A DNA stretch of 64,000 bases from Siphonodentalium dalli (Eukaryota; Mollusca; Scaphopoda; Gadilida; Siphonodentaliidae): NCBI GenBank assembly GCA_032622095.1, contig CP136062.1:151216875-151280874 (forward strand), written 5' to 3'. Positions 37,524 through 47,293 of the stretch are shown here, in pieces. The stretch's first letter is position 1; every line of letters starts with the position of its first letter. A program made the translations under genes and the position numbers. The notes under the pieces were generated by a model. That model worked only from the letters and a program-made list of their open reading frames with translations, had not been told where the DNA came from and did no database searches.

Positions 37524-40500
37524 CTTAGAAAATTTCGACCGAAAAATGGAAATTTAGATTTTTGCGCTAAAGGTGTTCTTTTTACCCAATTCGTGCTCTA
37601 TCAAACAAATCTGGTCCAACTTTCATCGTTTTCCAAAAAAATTATTTTACCGCCGGACTTTGAAAATATCGACCCAAAAATATATAGGCCCCTACAGAGG
37701 GGACAGGCCTCGTTTGTTGACCGATCGACTCCAAATTTGGTGAGGAAGTGCGTCCCCAGAAGTAATCTTCATAACCAAACGCACGGGTCGCAGACTGTTG
37801 CCGATTTCAAGTTTTTAAGTGAAATCGAATCTCAGGCTGGCTTTCAGTTAGGCGTTCGACTTAGAAAATATTTCAGCCCAAAAATGGATTTCGAGATTTT
37901 TGCGCGAAACATCATGTTTTGACCCAATTCGTGCTCCCCTACTCGAATCTGGTCAAAATTGTGAAGGAAACTCGAAAAGGAAATTCGAATGTCAGTCTGA
38001 AGTGTGAAGTTGGTTAGGCGTTCGGCGTTCGACATTCGTTTAACATTCAACTTAGAAAATTTCGACCGAAAAATGGAAATTTAGATTTTTGCGCTAAAGG
38101 TGTTCTTTTTACCCAATTCGTGCTCTATCAATCAAATCTGGTCCAACTTTCATCGTTTTCCCAAAATTTTATTTTACCGCGGACAGAAAATTTCGACCCA
38201 AAAATATATAGGCCCCTACAGAGGGGACAGGCCTCGTTTGTTGACCGATCGACTCCAAATTTGGTGAGGAAGTGCGTCCCCAGTAGTAAAATCTTCATAA
38301 CCAAACGCACGGGTCGCAGACTGTTGCCGATTTCAAGTTTTTAAGTGAAATCGAATGTCAGGCTGGCTTTCAGTTAGGCGTTCGACTTAGAAAATATTTC
38401 AGCCCAAAAATGGATTTCGAGATTTTTGCGCGAAACATCATGTTTTGACCCAATTCGTGCTCCCCCACTCGAATCTGGTCAAAATTGTGAAGGAAACTCG
38501 AAAAGGAAATTCGAATGTCAGTCTGAAGTGTGAAGTTGGTTAGGCGTTCGGCGTTCGACATTCGTTTAACATTCAACTTAGAAAATTTCGACCGAAAAAT
38601 GGAAATTTATTTTTTTGCGCTAAAGGTGTTCTTTTTACCCAATTCGTGCTCTATCAATCAAATCTGGTCCAACTTTCATCGTTTTCCAAAAAATTTATTT
38701 TACCGCGGACAGAAAATTTCGACCCAAAAATATATAGGCCCCTACAGAGGGGACAGGCCTCGTTTGTTGACCGATCGACTCCAAATTTGGTGAGGAAGTG
38801 CGTCCCCAGTAGTAATCTTCATAACCAAACGCACGGGTCGCAAACTGTTGCCGATTTCAAGTTTTTAAGTGAAATCGAATGTCAGGCTGGCTTTCAGTTA
38901 GGCGTTCGACTTAGAAAATATTTCAGCCCAAAAATGGATTTCGAGATTTTTGCGCGAAACATCATGTTTTGACCCAATTCGTGCTCCCCCACTCGAATCT
39001 GGTCAAAATTGTGAAGGAAACTCGAAAAGGAAATTCGAATGTCAGTCTGAAGTGTGAAGTTGGTTAGGCGTTCGACATTCGTTTAACATTCAACTTAGAA
39101 AATTTCGACCGAAAAATGGAAATTTATTTTTTTGCGCTAAAGGTGTTCTTTTTACCCAATTCGTGCTCTATCAATCAAATCTGGTCCAACTTTCATCGTT
39201 TTCCAAAAATTTTATTTTACCGCGGACAGAAAATTTCGACCCAAAAATATATAGGCCCCTACAGAGGGGACAGGCCTCGTTTGTTGACCGATCGACTCCA
39301 AATTTGGTGAGGAAGTGCGTCCCCAGTAGTAATCTTCATAACCAAACGCACGGGTCGCAAACTGTTGCCGATTTCAAGTTTTTAAGTGAAATCGAATGTC
39401 AGGCTGGCTTTCAGTTAGGCGTTCGACTTAGAAAATATTTCAGCCCAAAAATGGATTTCGAGATTTTTGCGCGAAACATCATGTTTTGACCCAATTCGTG
39501 CTCCCCTACTCGAATCTGGTCAAAATTGTGAAGGAAACTCGAAAAGGAAATTCGAATGTCAGTCTGAAGTGTGAAGTTGGTTAGGCGTTCGGCGTTCGAC
39601 ATTCGTTTAACATTCAACTTAGAAAATTTCGACCGAAAAATGGAAATTTAGATTTTTGCGCTAAAGGTGTTCTTTTTACCCAATTCGTGCTCTATCAATC
39701 AAATCTGGTCCAACTTTCATCGTTTTCCCAAAATTTTATTTTACCGCGGACAGAAAATTTCGACCCAAAAATATATAGGCCCCTACAGAGGGGACAGGTC
39801 TCGTTTGTCGACCGATCGACTCCAAATTTGGTGAGGAAGTGCGTCCCCAGTAGTAAAATCTTCATAACCAAACGCACGGGTCGCAGACTGTTGCCGATTT
39901 CAAGTTTTTAAGTGAAATCGAATGTCAGGCTGGCTTTCAGTTAGGCGTTCGACTTAGAAAATATTTCAGCCCAAAAATGGATTTCGAGATTTTTGCGCGA
40001 AACATCATGTTTTGACCCAATTCGTGCTCCCCCACTCGAATCTGGTCAAAATTGTGAAGGAAACTCGAAAAGGAAATTCGAATGTCAGTCTGAAGTGTGA
40101 AGTTGGTTAGGCGTTCGGCGTTCGACATTCGTTTAACATTCAACTTAGAAAATTTCGACCGAAAAATGGAAATTTATTTTTTTGCGCTAAAGGTGTTCTT
40201 TTTACCCAATTCGTGCTCTATCAATCAAATCTGGTCCAACTTTCATCGTTTTCCAAAAATTTTATTTTACCGCGGACAGAAACTTTCGACCCAAAAATAT
40301 ATAGGCCCCTACAGAGGGGACAGGCCTCGTTTGTTGACCGATCGACTCCAAATTTGGTGAGGAAGTGTGTCCCCAGTAGCAATCTTCATAACCAAACGCA
40401 CGGGTCGCAGACTGTTGCCGATTTCAAGTTTTTAAGTGAAATCGAATGTCAGGCTGGCTTTCAGTTAGGCGTTCGTTCGACTTAAGAACATATTTCAGCC

Positions 40501-41996
40501 CAAAAATGGATTTCGAGTTTTTTGCTCGAAACATCATGTTTTGACCCAATTCGTGCTCCCCCACTCGAATCTGGTCAAAATTGTGAAGGAAACTCGAAAA
40601 GGAAATTCGAATGTCAGTCTGAAGTGTGAAGTTGGTTAGGCGTTCGGCGTTCGACATTCGTTTAACATTCAACTTAGAAAATTTCGACCGAAAAATGGAA
40701 ATTTATTTTTTTGCGCTAAAGGTGTTCTTTTTACCCAATTCGTGCTCTATCAATCAAATCTGGTCCAACTTTCATCGTTTTCCAAAAATTTTATTTTACC
40801 GCGGACAGAAAATTTCGACCCAAAAATATATAGGCCCCTACAGAGGGGACAGGCCTCGTTTGTTGACCGATCGACTCCAAATTTGGTGAGGAAGTGCGTC
40901 CCCAGTAGTAATCTTCATAACCAAACGCACGGGTCGCAAACTGTTGCCGATTTCAAGTTTTTAAGTGAAATCGAATGTCAGGCTGGCTTTCAGTTAGGCG
41001 TTCGACTTAGAAAATATTTCAGCCCAAAAATGGATTTCGAGTTTTTTGCGCGAAACATCATGTTTTGACCCAATTCGTGCTCCCCCCCTCGAATCTGGTC
41101 AAAATTGTGAAGGAAACTCGAAAAGGAAATTCGAATGTCAGTCTGAAGTGTGAAGTTGGTTAGGCGTTCGGCGTTCGACATTCGTTTAACATTCAACTTA
41201 GAAAATTTCGACCGAAAAATGGAAATTTAGATTTTTGCGCTAAAGGTGTTCTTTTTACCCAATTCGTGCTCTATCAATCAAATCTGGTCCAACTTTCATC
41301 GTTTTCCAAAAATTTTATTTTACCGCCGGACAGAAAATTTCGACCCAAAAATATATAGGCCCCTACAGAGGTACAGGCCTCGTTTGTTGACCGATCGACT
41401 CCAAATTTGGTGAGGAAGTGCCGTCCCCAGTAGTAATCTTCATAACCAAACGCACGGGTCGCAGACTGTTGCCGATTTCAAGTTTTTAAGTGAAATCGAA
41501 TGTCAGGCTGGCTTTCAGTTAGGCGTTCGACTTAGAAAATATTTCAGCCCAAAAATGGATTTCGAGTTTTTTGCGCGAAACATCATGTTTTGACCCAATT
41601 CGTGCTCCCCCACTCGAATCTGGTCAAAATTGTGAAGGAAACTCGAAAAGGAAATTCGAATGTCAGTCTGAAGTGTGAAGTTGGTTAGGCGTTCGGCGTT
41701 CGACATTCGTTTAACATTCAACTTAGAAAATTTCGACCGAAAAATGGAAATTTAGATTTTTGCGCTAAAGGTGTTCTTTTTACCCAATTCGTGCTCTATC
41801 AATCAAATCTGGTCCAACTTTCATCGTTTTCCAAAAATTTTATTTTACCGCGGACAGAAAATTTCGACCCAAAAATATATAGGCCCCTACAGAGGGGACA
41901 GGCCTCGTTTGTTGACCGATCGAAGTTGGTTAGGCGTTCGGCTCTCGCTCTCGCTGTCGGAGGGCTGCTACTGTTCGCTTGGCGCGGGAATGGCTA

Positions 41997-43392
41997 TCAC
42001 ATAGATACAAGCCAAAGAGTAATTAACCCTATGGCAACCCCTCCTGCAACGATAGCAACTTTTTTGTCCTGACGTTGTCGAGTCACCTGTTACTTTGTTC
42101 AGTTGTGGCGGAGCCACTGTAACTAGGAGCAGACACAGCTGGGGTGGTGGGAGCGACTGACAGCGTCGATTTTCCTGCATGTGTTAGCGGCTTGACCAAT
42201 CCTGTTTCAGTTCCGTAGGAACTATCAGTCGGTAGTGGGGTGGGTGCTCTGTTAAGGCTGTATTTACACCCAGGGTTTGGTCTTGTGTAGCAATAACGAT
42301 TTCGTTGTTGTACCCTGCCACTTTGCCTATGCGGAGCAGCATGTCACCGGGGCCATGTAAAGCCCGGTCCCAAAGACAAGGTTGACATCGGAGCTGGCGT
42401 ACTGTAGGACATCCTGATATCGCTTGATCGCCGAGGGGAGATCAACGGGGGATGGAATTGCATCTTTCACGTTAGCTAAGAACTGCTTCTGAGCGTCAAA
42501 TGCTGTCCCTGTCTCAAGAATTTGTGTTCTTGTCTGAGCTTGCACCTCTAGGATTACCCACACGTAGTTCCTGATACTATCGTTCAGCCTTTGAATCCCC
42601 GGATGCGTGAACCCTTGCAACTTGTCCACGATGAAGGTGCTCCAGGCGTTATCTGCACCAGGCGATTCCTGTTTGATGAAGTCCACGTGGATGACATCAT
42701 TTGTTGTCTCTTTTGTGAATGACATTCGACTGGGATAGTATGTCCCATCCGATGAGACAGGATGAGGTCCCATGTTCGTCCACCAATTATAGGTCCTGCC
42801 CAATCCATGGTTTGAGCCTTTCACGTGCCAATCGGTATATGGAGAGACCCTGAACTCACTGCAAATTCGTTCGTACGCCCGTCGGTCATACGGGTTGCTA
42901 AAGGCGTCACAGGTTTCATCCAGGGGTAGTGGAGCCTTCAGCTCGTCGAGGATCCTGCGAACCTGGTAGTAGACATGAAAGAGATAGAGAGACCACAGGA
43001 AAGATTGTTCCGTAGGAACATCGGTGTTAGTAACACCTCCGGTGTTTCTGCAACTGGCTCCGCCACGAACAGACAAATGGTCTTGTGCAGACACACCACA
43101 ACTCGTTGTTGCACACCAGACGGCGAAATTTAGCTGGTTCTGCCAAAACTGCATCGGGCTGTCGCCCCATGTAGCCATTGTCATACTCGACTTTAGGCAG
43201 CAGGTACTTTTGAAACATATAAGGAAACTCAGCTTGAAAGGCGCCCGCGGAGAGTAGTTCAGTTCCTACGGAACTAGGAACTGTCTGTATCTGGATATTG
43301 GAACGTGTTAGCTCTAGGTAAATATTGGAGTTGAATACTCCACCAGTCCTGTACTTAGCCTCGCTATTAAAGACGAACGCCTTAGTCGTCAT
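41997..43392 (-). pseudogene. Capsid-like structural protein of the virus-like core, broken
   Basis: Minus-strand gene with ATG at 43,390-43,392. A first frame is good to about 43,180-43,130. A second frame carries most of the protein (about 280 codons, 43,184 to 42,327). A third frame follows, and a fourth ends with a Val/Ala/Gly/Leu-rich hydrophobic segment just before the stop at 41,997-41,999. So there are at least two to three frameshifts over about 460 codons. The central part has several Trp/Tyr-rich segments (for example YQVRRILDEL and TDWHVKGSNHGLG). Length, position and aromatic content fit the large structural (major-capsid-like) protein of Polinton/adintovirus-like elements, but I could not verify the fold. 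The C-terminal membrane-like tail is unusual for a capsid protein. It ends 56 bp from the left arm. Confidence 0.5.
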
Positions 43393-43406
43393 GATTATAT
43401 ATATTA

Positions 43407-43833
43407 CTAGCCGATGAGCCCGACGTTGTCCGGGCTATTCAAAAAATCAAATTTCAAGTCGATAGCTATTCAAAAACCAAATTTCAAGTCGATAGCTACA
43501 CCCGTTTCCGAGATCTCGTCTGCGCATGCGCGAAGCGGGCGCCGCACGGGCTCGGCGACCCGATAAAATTCGCATCCGGGGCAAGATACATTCACATAGC
43601 AAATTTCAAGTCGATAGCTCCACCCGTTTCCGATATCTCGTCTGCGCATGCGCGAAGCGGGCTCCGCACGGGCTCGCCAATATGACAACGACGACCGCCT
43701 GGTCAAACTACACTCAGGTACCAAGTTTCGTCCCGATCGGTCGAGAATCGTAGATTTGTATTAATGACAGACAAACATACAGACAGACAGACAGACAAAC
43801 AAACAAACAGAGGTCTTCAAAATATATATGAGA
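43407..43833 (-). mobile_element. Helitron-like element H4 inserted in the virus-like core
   Basis: Same family as H2/H3. CTAG end at 43,407-43,410, subterminal CCCGACGTTGTCCGGG hairpin, and TC start at 43,832-43,833, inserted between A and T. It contains two 122-bp-type subrepeats and a CAGA microsatellite, plus a small duplication of its 3' end (TTTCAAGTCGATAGCTA twice). It sits 15 bp upstream of the capsid-like start codon, between that gene and the divergent plus-strand gene, so it entered after the core was assembled. Confidence 0.75.
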
Positions 43834-43917
43834 TATGAAATATATAAAATATATATTACTTTGTTAATTATAGCTTCGCTACAAGTATATATAGCGTATT
43901 ACTTCGTAATAATAGGT

Positions 43918-44585
43918 ATGTTCATAACACTCACAAATGTCCAAAAAGGCGAGGCGGTGAACCTCCTCCAACACATTGACAACCGCGGTGGATATCTACA
44001 AGTTGGCCTCCGATCCATCGTTTATACAGTTGGGTGGTACAACATAAACAATGGGGAGTTGTTCTCGTAGAAGAACAGTCGCGGAATTATTAAAGATATA
44101 GACGTTCCTCCTGGGCTGTATAACTTCACACAGTTAGGGGACCTTGTGGAGGAAAACAGCGACACCATACTGACGGCAGGCAAAGTTAATGGTTTGGTAA
44201 CTCCAACCGTGGGTGCTGGTCAGGAGATCTTATTTACAGTTGGGCTGCTGTCCTTTCTCGGATTGGACGACGGTTTAAATGGCCAATGGCTCTATGTGGG
44301 CATATATACTGGGGACCGCCCCGTCAACTTTGCATCCACAAAAATGCTGCATCTGCACTTGGAACAGATAAACAGCAATACAAACGTTGTAAGTTGTTCC
44401 TACTGGCAACGATTGGGCTTAGTTGTCACTCATGTGGTGGCATCGGCACCACCCGAGTCGAGGATCATGAGTTCAAACGTCTTCAGTGCGGAGCACTCAG
44501 TGCATTAAAGATAGATGTCCGTGATGATAGAGGTGCACGTCTGAATAGCGACCTACCGATCACCGTGGTACTAGAGATACGATGA
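43918..44585 (+). pseudogene. Second structural-like protein of the core, broken
   Basis: About 222 codons from ATG at 43,918 (MFITLTNVQKGEAVNLLQHI...). A TAG at 44,068-44,070 interrupts the frame, which then continues unchanged to about 44,385. There a frameshift moves it to the frame that ends with TGA at 44,583-44,585. The N-terminal, aromatic and beta-rich composition and the absence of catalytic motifs suggest a small structural (minor-capsid-like) protein. I recognise it as a companion of the capsid-like gene in this type of element but cannot verify a family. It is divergent from the capsid-like gene and its stop overlaps the next start (ATGA at 44,582-44,585), a compact virus-style arrangement. 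Confidence 0.5.
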
Positions 44586-44764
44586 GCATCTACGGCCCTA
44601 TATGCTGTGAGAACAATACTCCGCCCGGTAGTGCCCTGATTAATATCGGGGCAGAATACAATGGCAGCACCACGTGTACGTGTGGGGGGGGGGAATCGGA
44701 AGCGGCGATCGGTCATTCGCCATGGGGAGCTCGGCTAGATAGCTTTTGTGGATACCTAAACTAA
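44582..44764 (+). CDS. Small Cys-rich ORF, 60 codons, possibly truncated
   Basis: Starts with the ATG overlapping the stop of the previous gene (ATGA). The peptide has two Cys pairs (CC at residues 9-10, CTC around residue 33) and a Gly run encoded by a G-tract at about 44,682-44,690. A slip in that G-tract would change the frame to one encoding a basic RKRR cluster, so the true product may have been different. The function is not recognised. Confidence 0.35.
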   Translation: MSIYGPICCENNTPPGSALINIGAEYNGSTTCTCGGGESEAAIGHSPWGARLDSFCGYLN

Positions 44765-44968
44765 AGAAGACGAGGGGTTTTGCACATCCACCGAAGCTGC
44801 GGCGGGGCGATGTAATAAGGTTTGACTGGATAGACAGCCACTCGCGGATCTGTGCAGTAGTGAATATCCTAATTATCCAATTGGACTTGTGAATATTATT
44901 ACAAAGTAATTCATATATATATTATATGTATAGCTTCGCTATAATATATATATATATATATATATAAT
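44765..44968. other. Intergenic spacer with (TA)n and hairpins
   Basis: Contains ATTAC-AAA-GTAAT (44,898), TATAGC-TTC-GCTATA (44,929) and a TA microsatellite (44,941-44,966) immediately before the next start codon. Confidence 0.7.
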
Positions 44969-45624
44969 ATGAGGATGAAGCAACCCACGGCACCGAGCCC
45001 TGATAGTGACTCTGTAACAATATTACAAAGTAATATATATGCTCTCCTCGAAAATGGACAGAAAACTTCCTACCGGCTCCACGAAATATCGCAACTGAAA
45101 AAGCAAATGGAGGACGAGAGAGATAAAAGGGTGGCGTTATACAAAAACTACCACCGCGGGGAGAACGCCCTGGATGGCGTTGACACCGCATCGCTCACAG
45201 CTAGCATGGGAATGGGCGTTGGGGGCTTGAGCCTTCTGACCAATGTCATAGCGGCCCCAGTTATTCAGGGGTTGGAAATCGCAGCTCTGGCCTGCGGAGT
45301 TCTCGGCGTGTCGGGCAAATATATTTGTCGCCGCCTAGTTGTGAAGGCCAAGAAGCACGACGAGATTCGAGTCCTGGCCAGCAGCAAACTGAACAGTCTC
45401 AAGCCACATGTCCACTGCCTTGATCGACGGGCAGATTTCGGACGACGAGTTCCGCCTGATTGTGGACGAAGTCGCAAAGTACCATGAGATGAAAGCTGAA
45501 ATCCGGACTAGGGCACGAAAAACGCACGCCGCAGTGATGGATGACGAGACAAAAAAAAGCACTTATTAAAAAAGGCAGAGAAGAAGCCAAGGCGGTTATA
45601 GAAAAGTTATCAGTTTCGCGGTAG
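44969..45624 (+). pseudogene. Coiled-coil plus hydrophobic-hairpin protein of the core, broken
   Basis: About 218 codons from ATG at 44,969 (MRMKQPTAPSPDSDSVTILQ...). Residues about 15-60 form a charged heptad-like helix (ending KKQMEDERDKRVALYKNYHR). Residues about 72-115 are Gly/Ala/Leu-rich with two hydrophobic stretches (MGMGVGGLSLLTNVIAAPVI then a second helix), consistent with a membrane-inserting hairpin. The rest is charged. The frame shifts near 45,405 and again in an A8 tract at about 45,548; the end is TAG at 45,622. Polinton/adintovirus-type elements often encode small membrane-active virion proteins, and this could be one. That is inference from composition only. Confidence 0.45.
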
Positions 45625-45803
45625 TGTGCACTCGTTCCGCAGGAAATGTTGATGCTGTGCATCGCCCGCCTCCTTATTGCGAATCGTAATCATTAATTAT
45701 ATTACTGGCTTATTATTATATTCATATTATTATATTTATATATCTATTTCACTGCATATATGCAATAATAATTAGTCGGCACGCCAACATGTTGGTGGAC
45801 GAA

Positions 45804-46085
45804 CTATACTTCGCGATGCTGGAAGTGGGCTACTGCGCCCGAAGACATAAAATCCCTGGTCCCCTGGCTCATGTGATGATCGACGCGGCGCATAAGTTTC
45901 TCGATCTCTGGCGCTGTGACGAAAGGGCAGCCAGCAGCTTTGCAAAGACGGTGCTGTCGTGACCACACAACCTCGGCGAGACGACAGTTCCCATGGAAAT
46001 ACAGCCACAGGATGAAGTCGCACGGGCCTGTTGGGGCCACACAAACTCTACATGTTGACTGAATAGCTACCGGAGGAAGTCGCAC
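45804..46085 (-). CDS. Cys/His-rich hypothetical protein of the core, 93 codons
   Basis: An uninterrupted minus-strand frame. Cysteines fall in CRVC, GPC, NC, LC and GC contexts, with His in FHGNC, RQHRLC and DHH, which could form one or two zinc sites. The second half is a helix-like charged segment (APEIEKLMRRVDHHMSQG). The 5' end may be truncated: an imperfect duplication (ACAGG-CCGTGCGACTTC at about 46,010-46,030 and 46,075-46,095) precedes it. It lies between the membrane-like gene and the integrase, transcribed opposite to both. The family is not recognised. Confidence 0.35.
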   Translation of the reverse strand: MRLPPVAIQSTCRVCVAPTGPCDFILWLYFHGNCRLAEVVWSRQHRLCKAAGCPFVTAPEIEKLMRRVDHHMSQGTRDFMSSGAVAHFQHREV

Positions 46086-46178
46086 GGACCTGTTAGAGGC
46101 TCTTTGCCCAGTTGGGATACACCGCTAGCTGTTTTTAATTATATGAAATATATTACTTAGTGACTCTGTCACAATAAT

Positions 46179-47248
46179 ATGCACAGTAAGGTGTCCAGAC
46201 GCCTCGGGACAATCTACTACAGCCCCAAGGGCTACTGAAAGGGCCTTGCGGCCATCATAAACCTCGCGACAGCAACCAAGGTTTCTGAAGATGTGGCACG
46301 GGCGTGGCCCAAGAAGCAGGCCATCTGGCAGATATACCTGCGCAATCCGCGGCATGTGTCAAAGCGCCCAAGTTTGACGTGCCAGTGCCAAATGAAGTCC
46401 ACCAGGCCGACCTGCTCTTTCTGCCCCATGACCGCGTGGGTCGCAAGACATACAAATACGCGCTCACCGTCGTCCGCGTGGCCTCTCGGTACAAAGAAGC
46501 CGAGCCCCTCGCCACAAAAAAAGCCACAAAGGTCGTGGATGCCCTTGAACGGATCTACAGGCGAGGCCCTCTTAGATGGCCGAAATTGCTCCAGGTCGAT
46601 CCGGGCGCGAATTCATGGGTGCTGTGAGCCTCCTGCTAACCAATCACAGCATTCAGGTGAGACGGGGTCGTTCGTGTGGATGTCCACCGGAACCAGGGGG
46701 TTGTGGAGCGCTTCAACTGGATCCTGGCAGAGCGGTTGTTTGGGCACCAATACGCACAGGAGATGAAGCTTCCCGCCGGCCAAAGGTCGACTGAATGGGT
46801 GGCTCGGCTGCCCGCTGTTGTATCGGCTCTGAACAATGATGTGACTCGTCTGACCAGAAAAAGCCCTCTTACCCCATTATGGGTATATACAATAATATAG
46901 AAATAAAAACACCTTCGGTGCTGACCCAAAAACCCTCTTCTGTGGTTCCAGGTCGCCCGATGGGACTCACAGAGTAAAAGCTCCCATCGAGTGTGGGCGT
47001 TCGTTACCTCTACCGACCTGGTGAGCTGGAATGTGGTCGCCGACCCGCAACTGACCTTGTGTGGTCCATCCAGGTGTACCGGCTTGAATGCTGTTACCAA
47101 GCCCGACGAGCCTGTGCTCTATTATTTAGTGGACGGGCCAGCACGCGGATTTATCCGGGAAGAGTTGCTTGTAGTGCCTCCCGACACCCAGCTGCCACTA
47201 GATAGTTTTGTAGGAACTATTGACAGATTCAATAGGACAAGACGCTAA
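46179..47248 (+). pseudogene. DDE integrase (retroviral/Polinton-type), broken
   Basis: The plus-strand reading starts with ATG at 46,179. A TGA interrupts codon 20. The frame shifts near 46,350 into the one carrying the catalytic core (46,304-46,627), again near 46,600-46,670, near 46,873 and near 47,080, with a further TAA at 46,975. Motifs visible in order are an N-terminal helical region, the first Asp in VHQAD followed by a YKYALTVVRVASRY strand segment, the second Asp in LLQVD, and the Glu in GVVERFN. A C-terminal small domain contains VRYLYRPGELE and FIREELLV. Together these define the rve-type D,D-35-E integrase used by retroviruses, Polintons and Ginger elements to join DNA ends to a target. 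No zinc-binding HHCC domain is obvious. It is the best functional call in the core. Confidence 0.75.
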
Positions 47249-47293
47249 GTGCTGCAGCCCCTCTGTTTTGTTTGCACTCTAGATAGGTCAGCC

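Larger units (their letters stand above)
13858..41941 (+). repeat. Left-arm tandem array, ~526-bp unit, about 53 copies
   Basis: An anchor (start codon of a recurring antisense open frame, sequence AACATTC on the plus strand) recurs 53 times from 14,336 to 41,721, at spacings of mostly 524-532 bp (extremes 517 and 536). Unit landmarks in order: GGTTAGGCGTTCGGCGTTCG, CGACCGAAAAATGGAAATTT, TTTTTACCCAATTCGTGCTC, TCATCGTTTTCCAAAA, ATATATAGGCCCCTACAGAG, TTGACCGATCGACTCCAAAT, GTCCCCAGTAGTAATCTTCA, CTTTCAGTTAGGCGTTCGAC, TGACCCAATTCGTGCTCCCC. The last unit is cut off at about 41,922 and joined to a unit start before the core. Open frames in the units are by-products of the repeat. Confidence 0.97.

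Noticed and set aside
14130-41721. Recurring ~68-codon antisense and 74-138-codon sense open frames in every array unit
   Set aside because: They repeat because the unit repeats. Frames vary with indels between units, show no domain, and both strands are open at once. I do not regard them as genes.
13580-41941. Ordinary centromeric or heterochromatic satellite
   Set aside because: The array ends in a unique terminal unit mirrored at the other end of the element and is bounded by a 9-bp duplication, so it is part of a mobile element.
13858-41941. CRISPR array
   Set aside because: Units are contiguous near-identical 526-bp repeats without unique spacers, in eukaryotic sequence.
46179-47248. 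Retroviral or LTR-retrotransposon integrase
   Set aside because: No reverse transcriptase, protease, LTRs or primer-binding site nearby; the neighbours are a helicase and structural-like genes.
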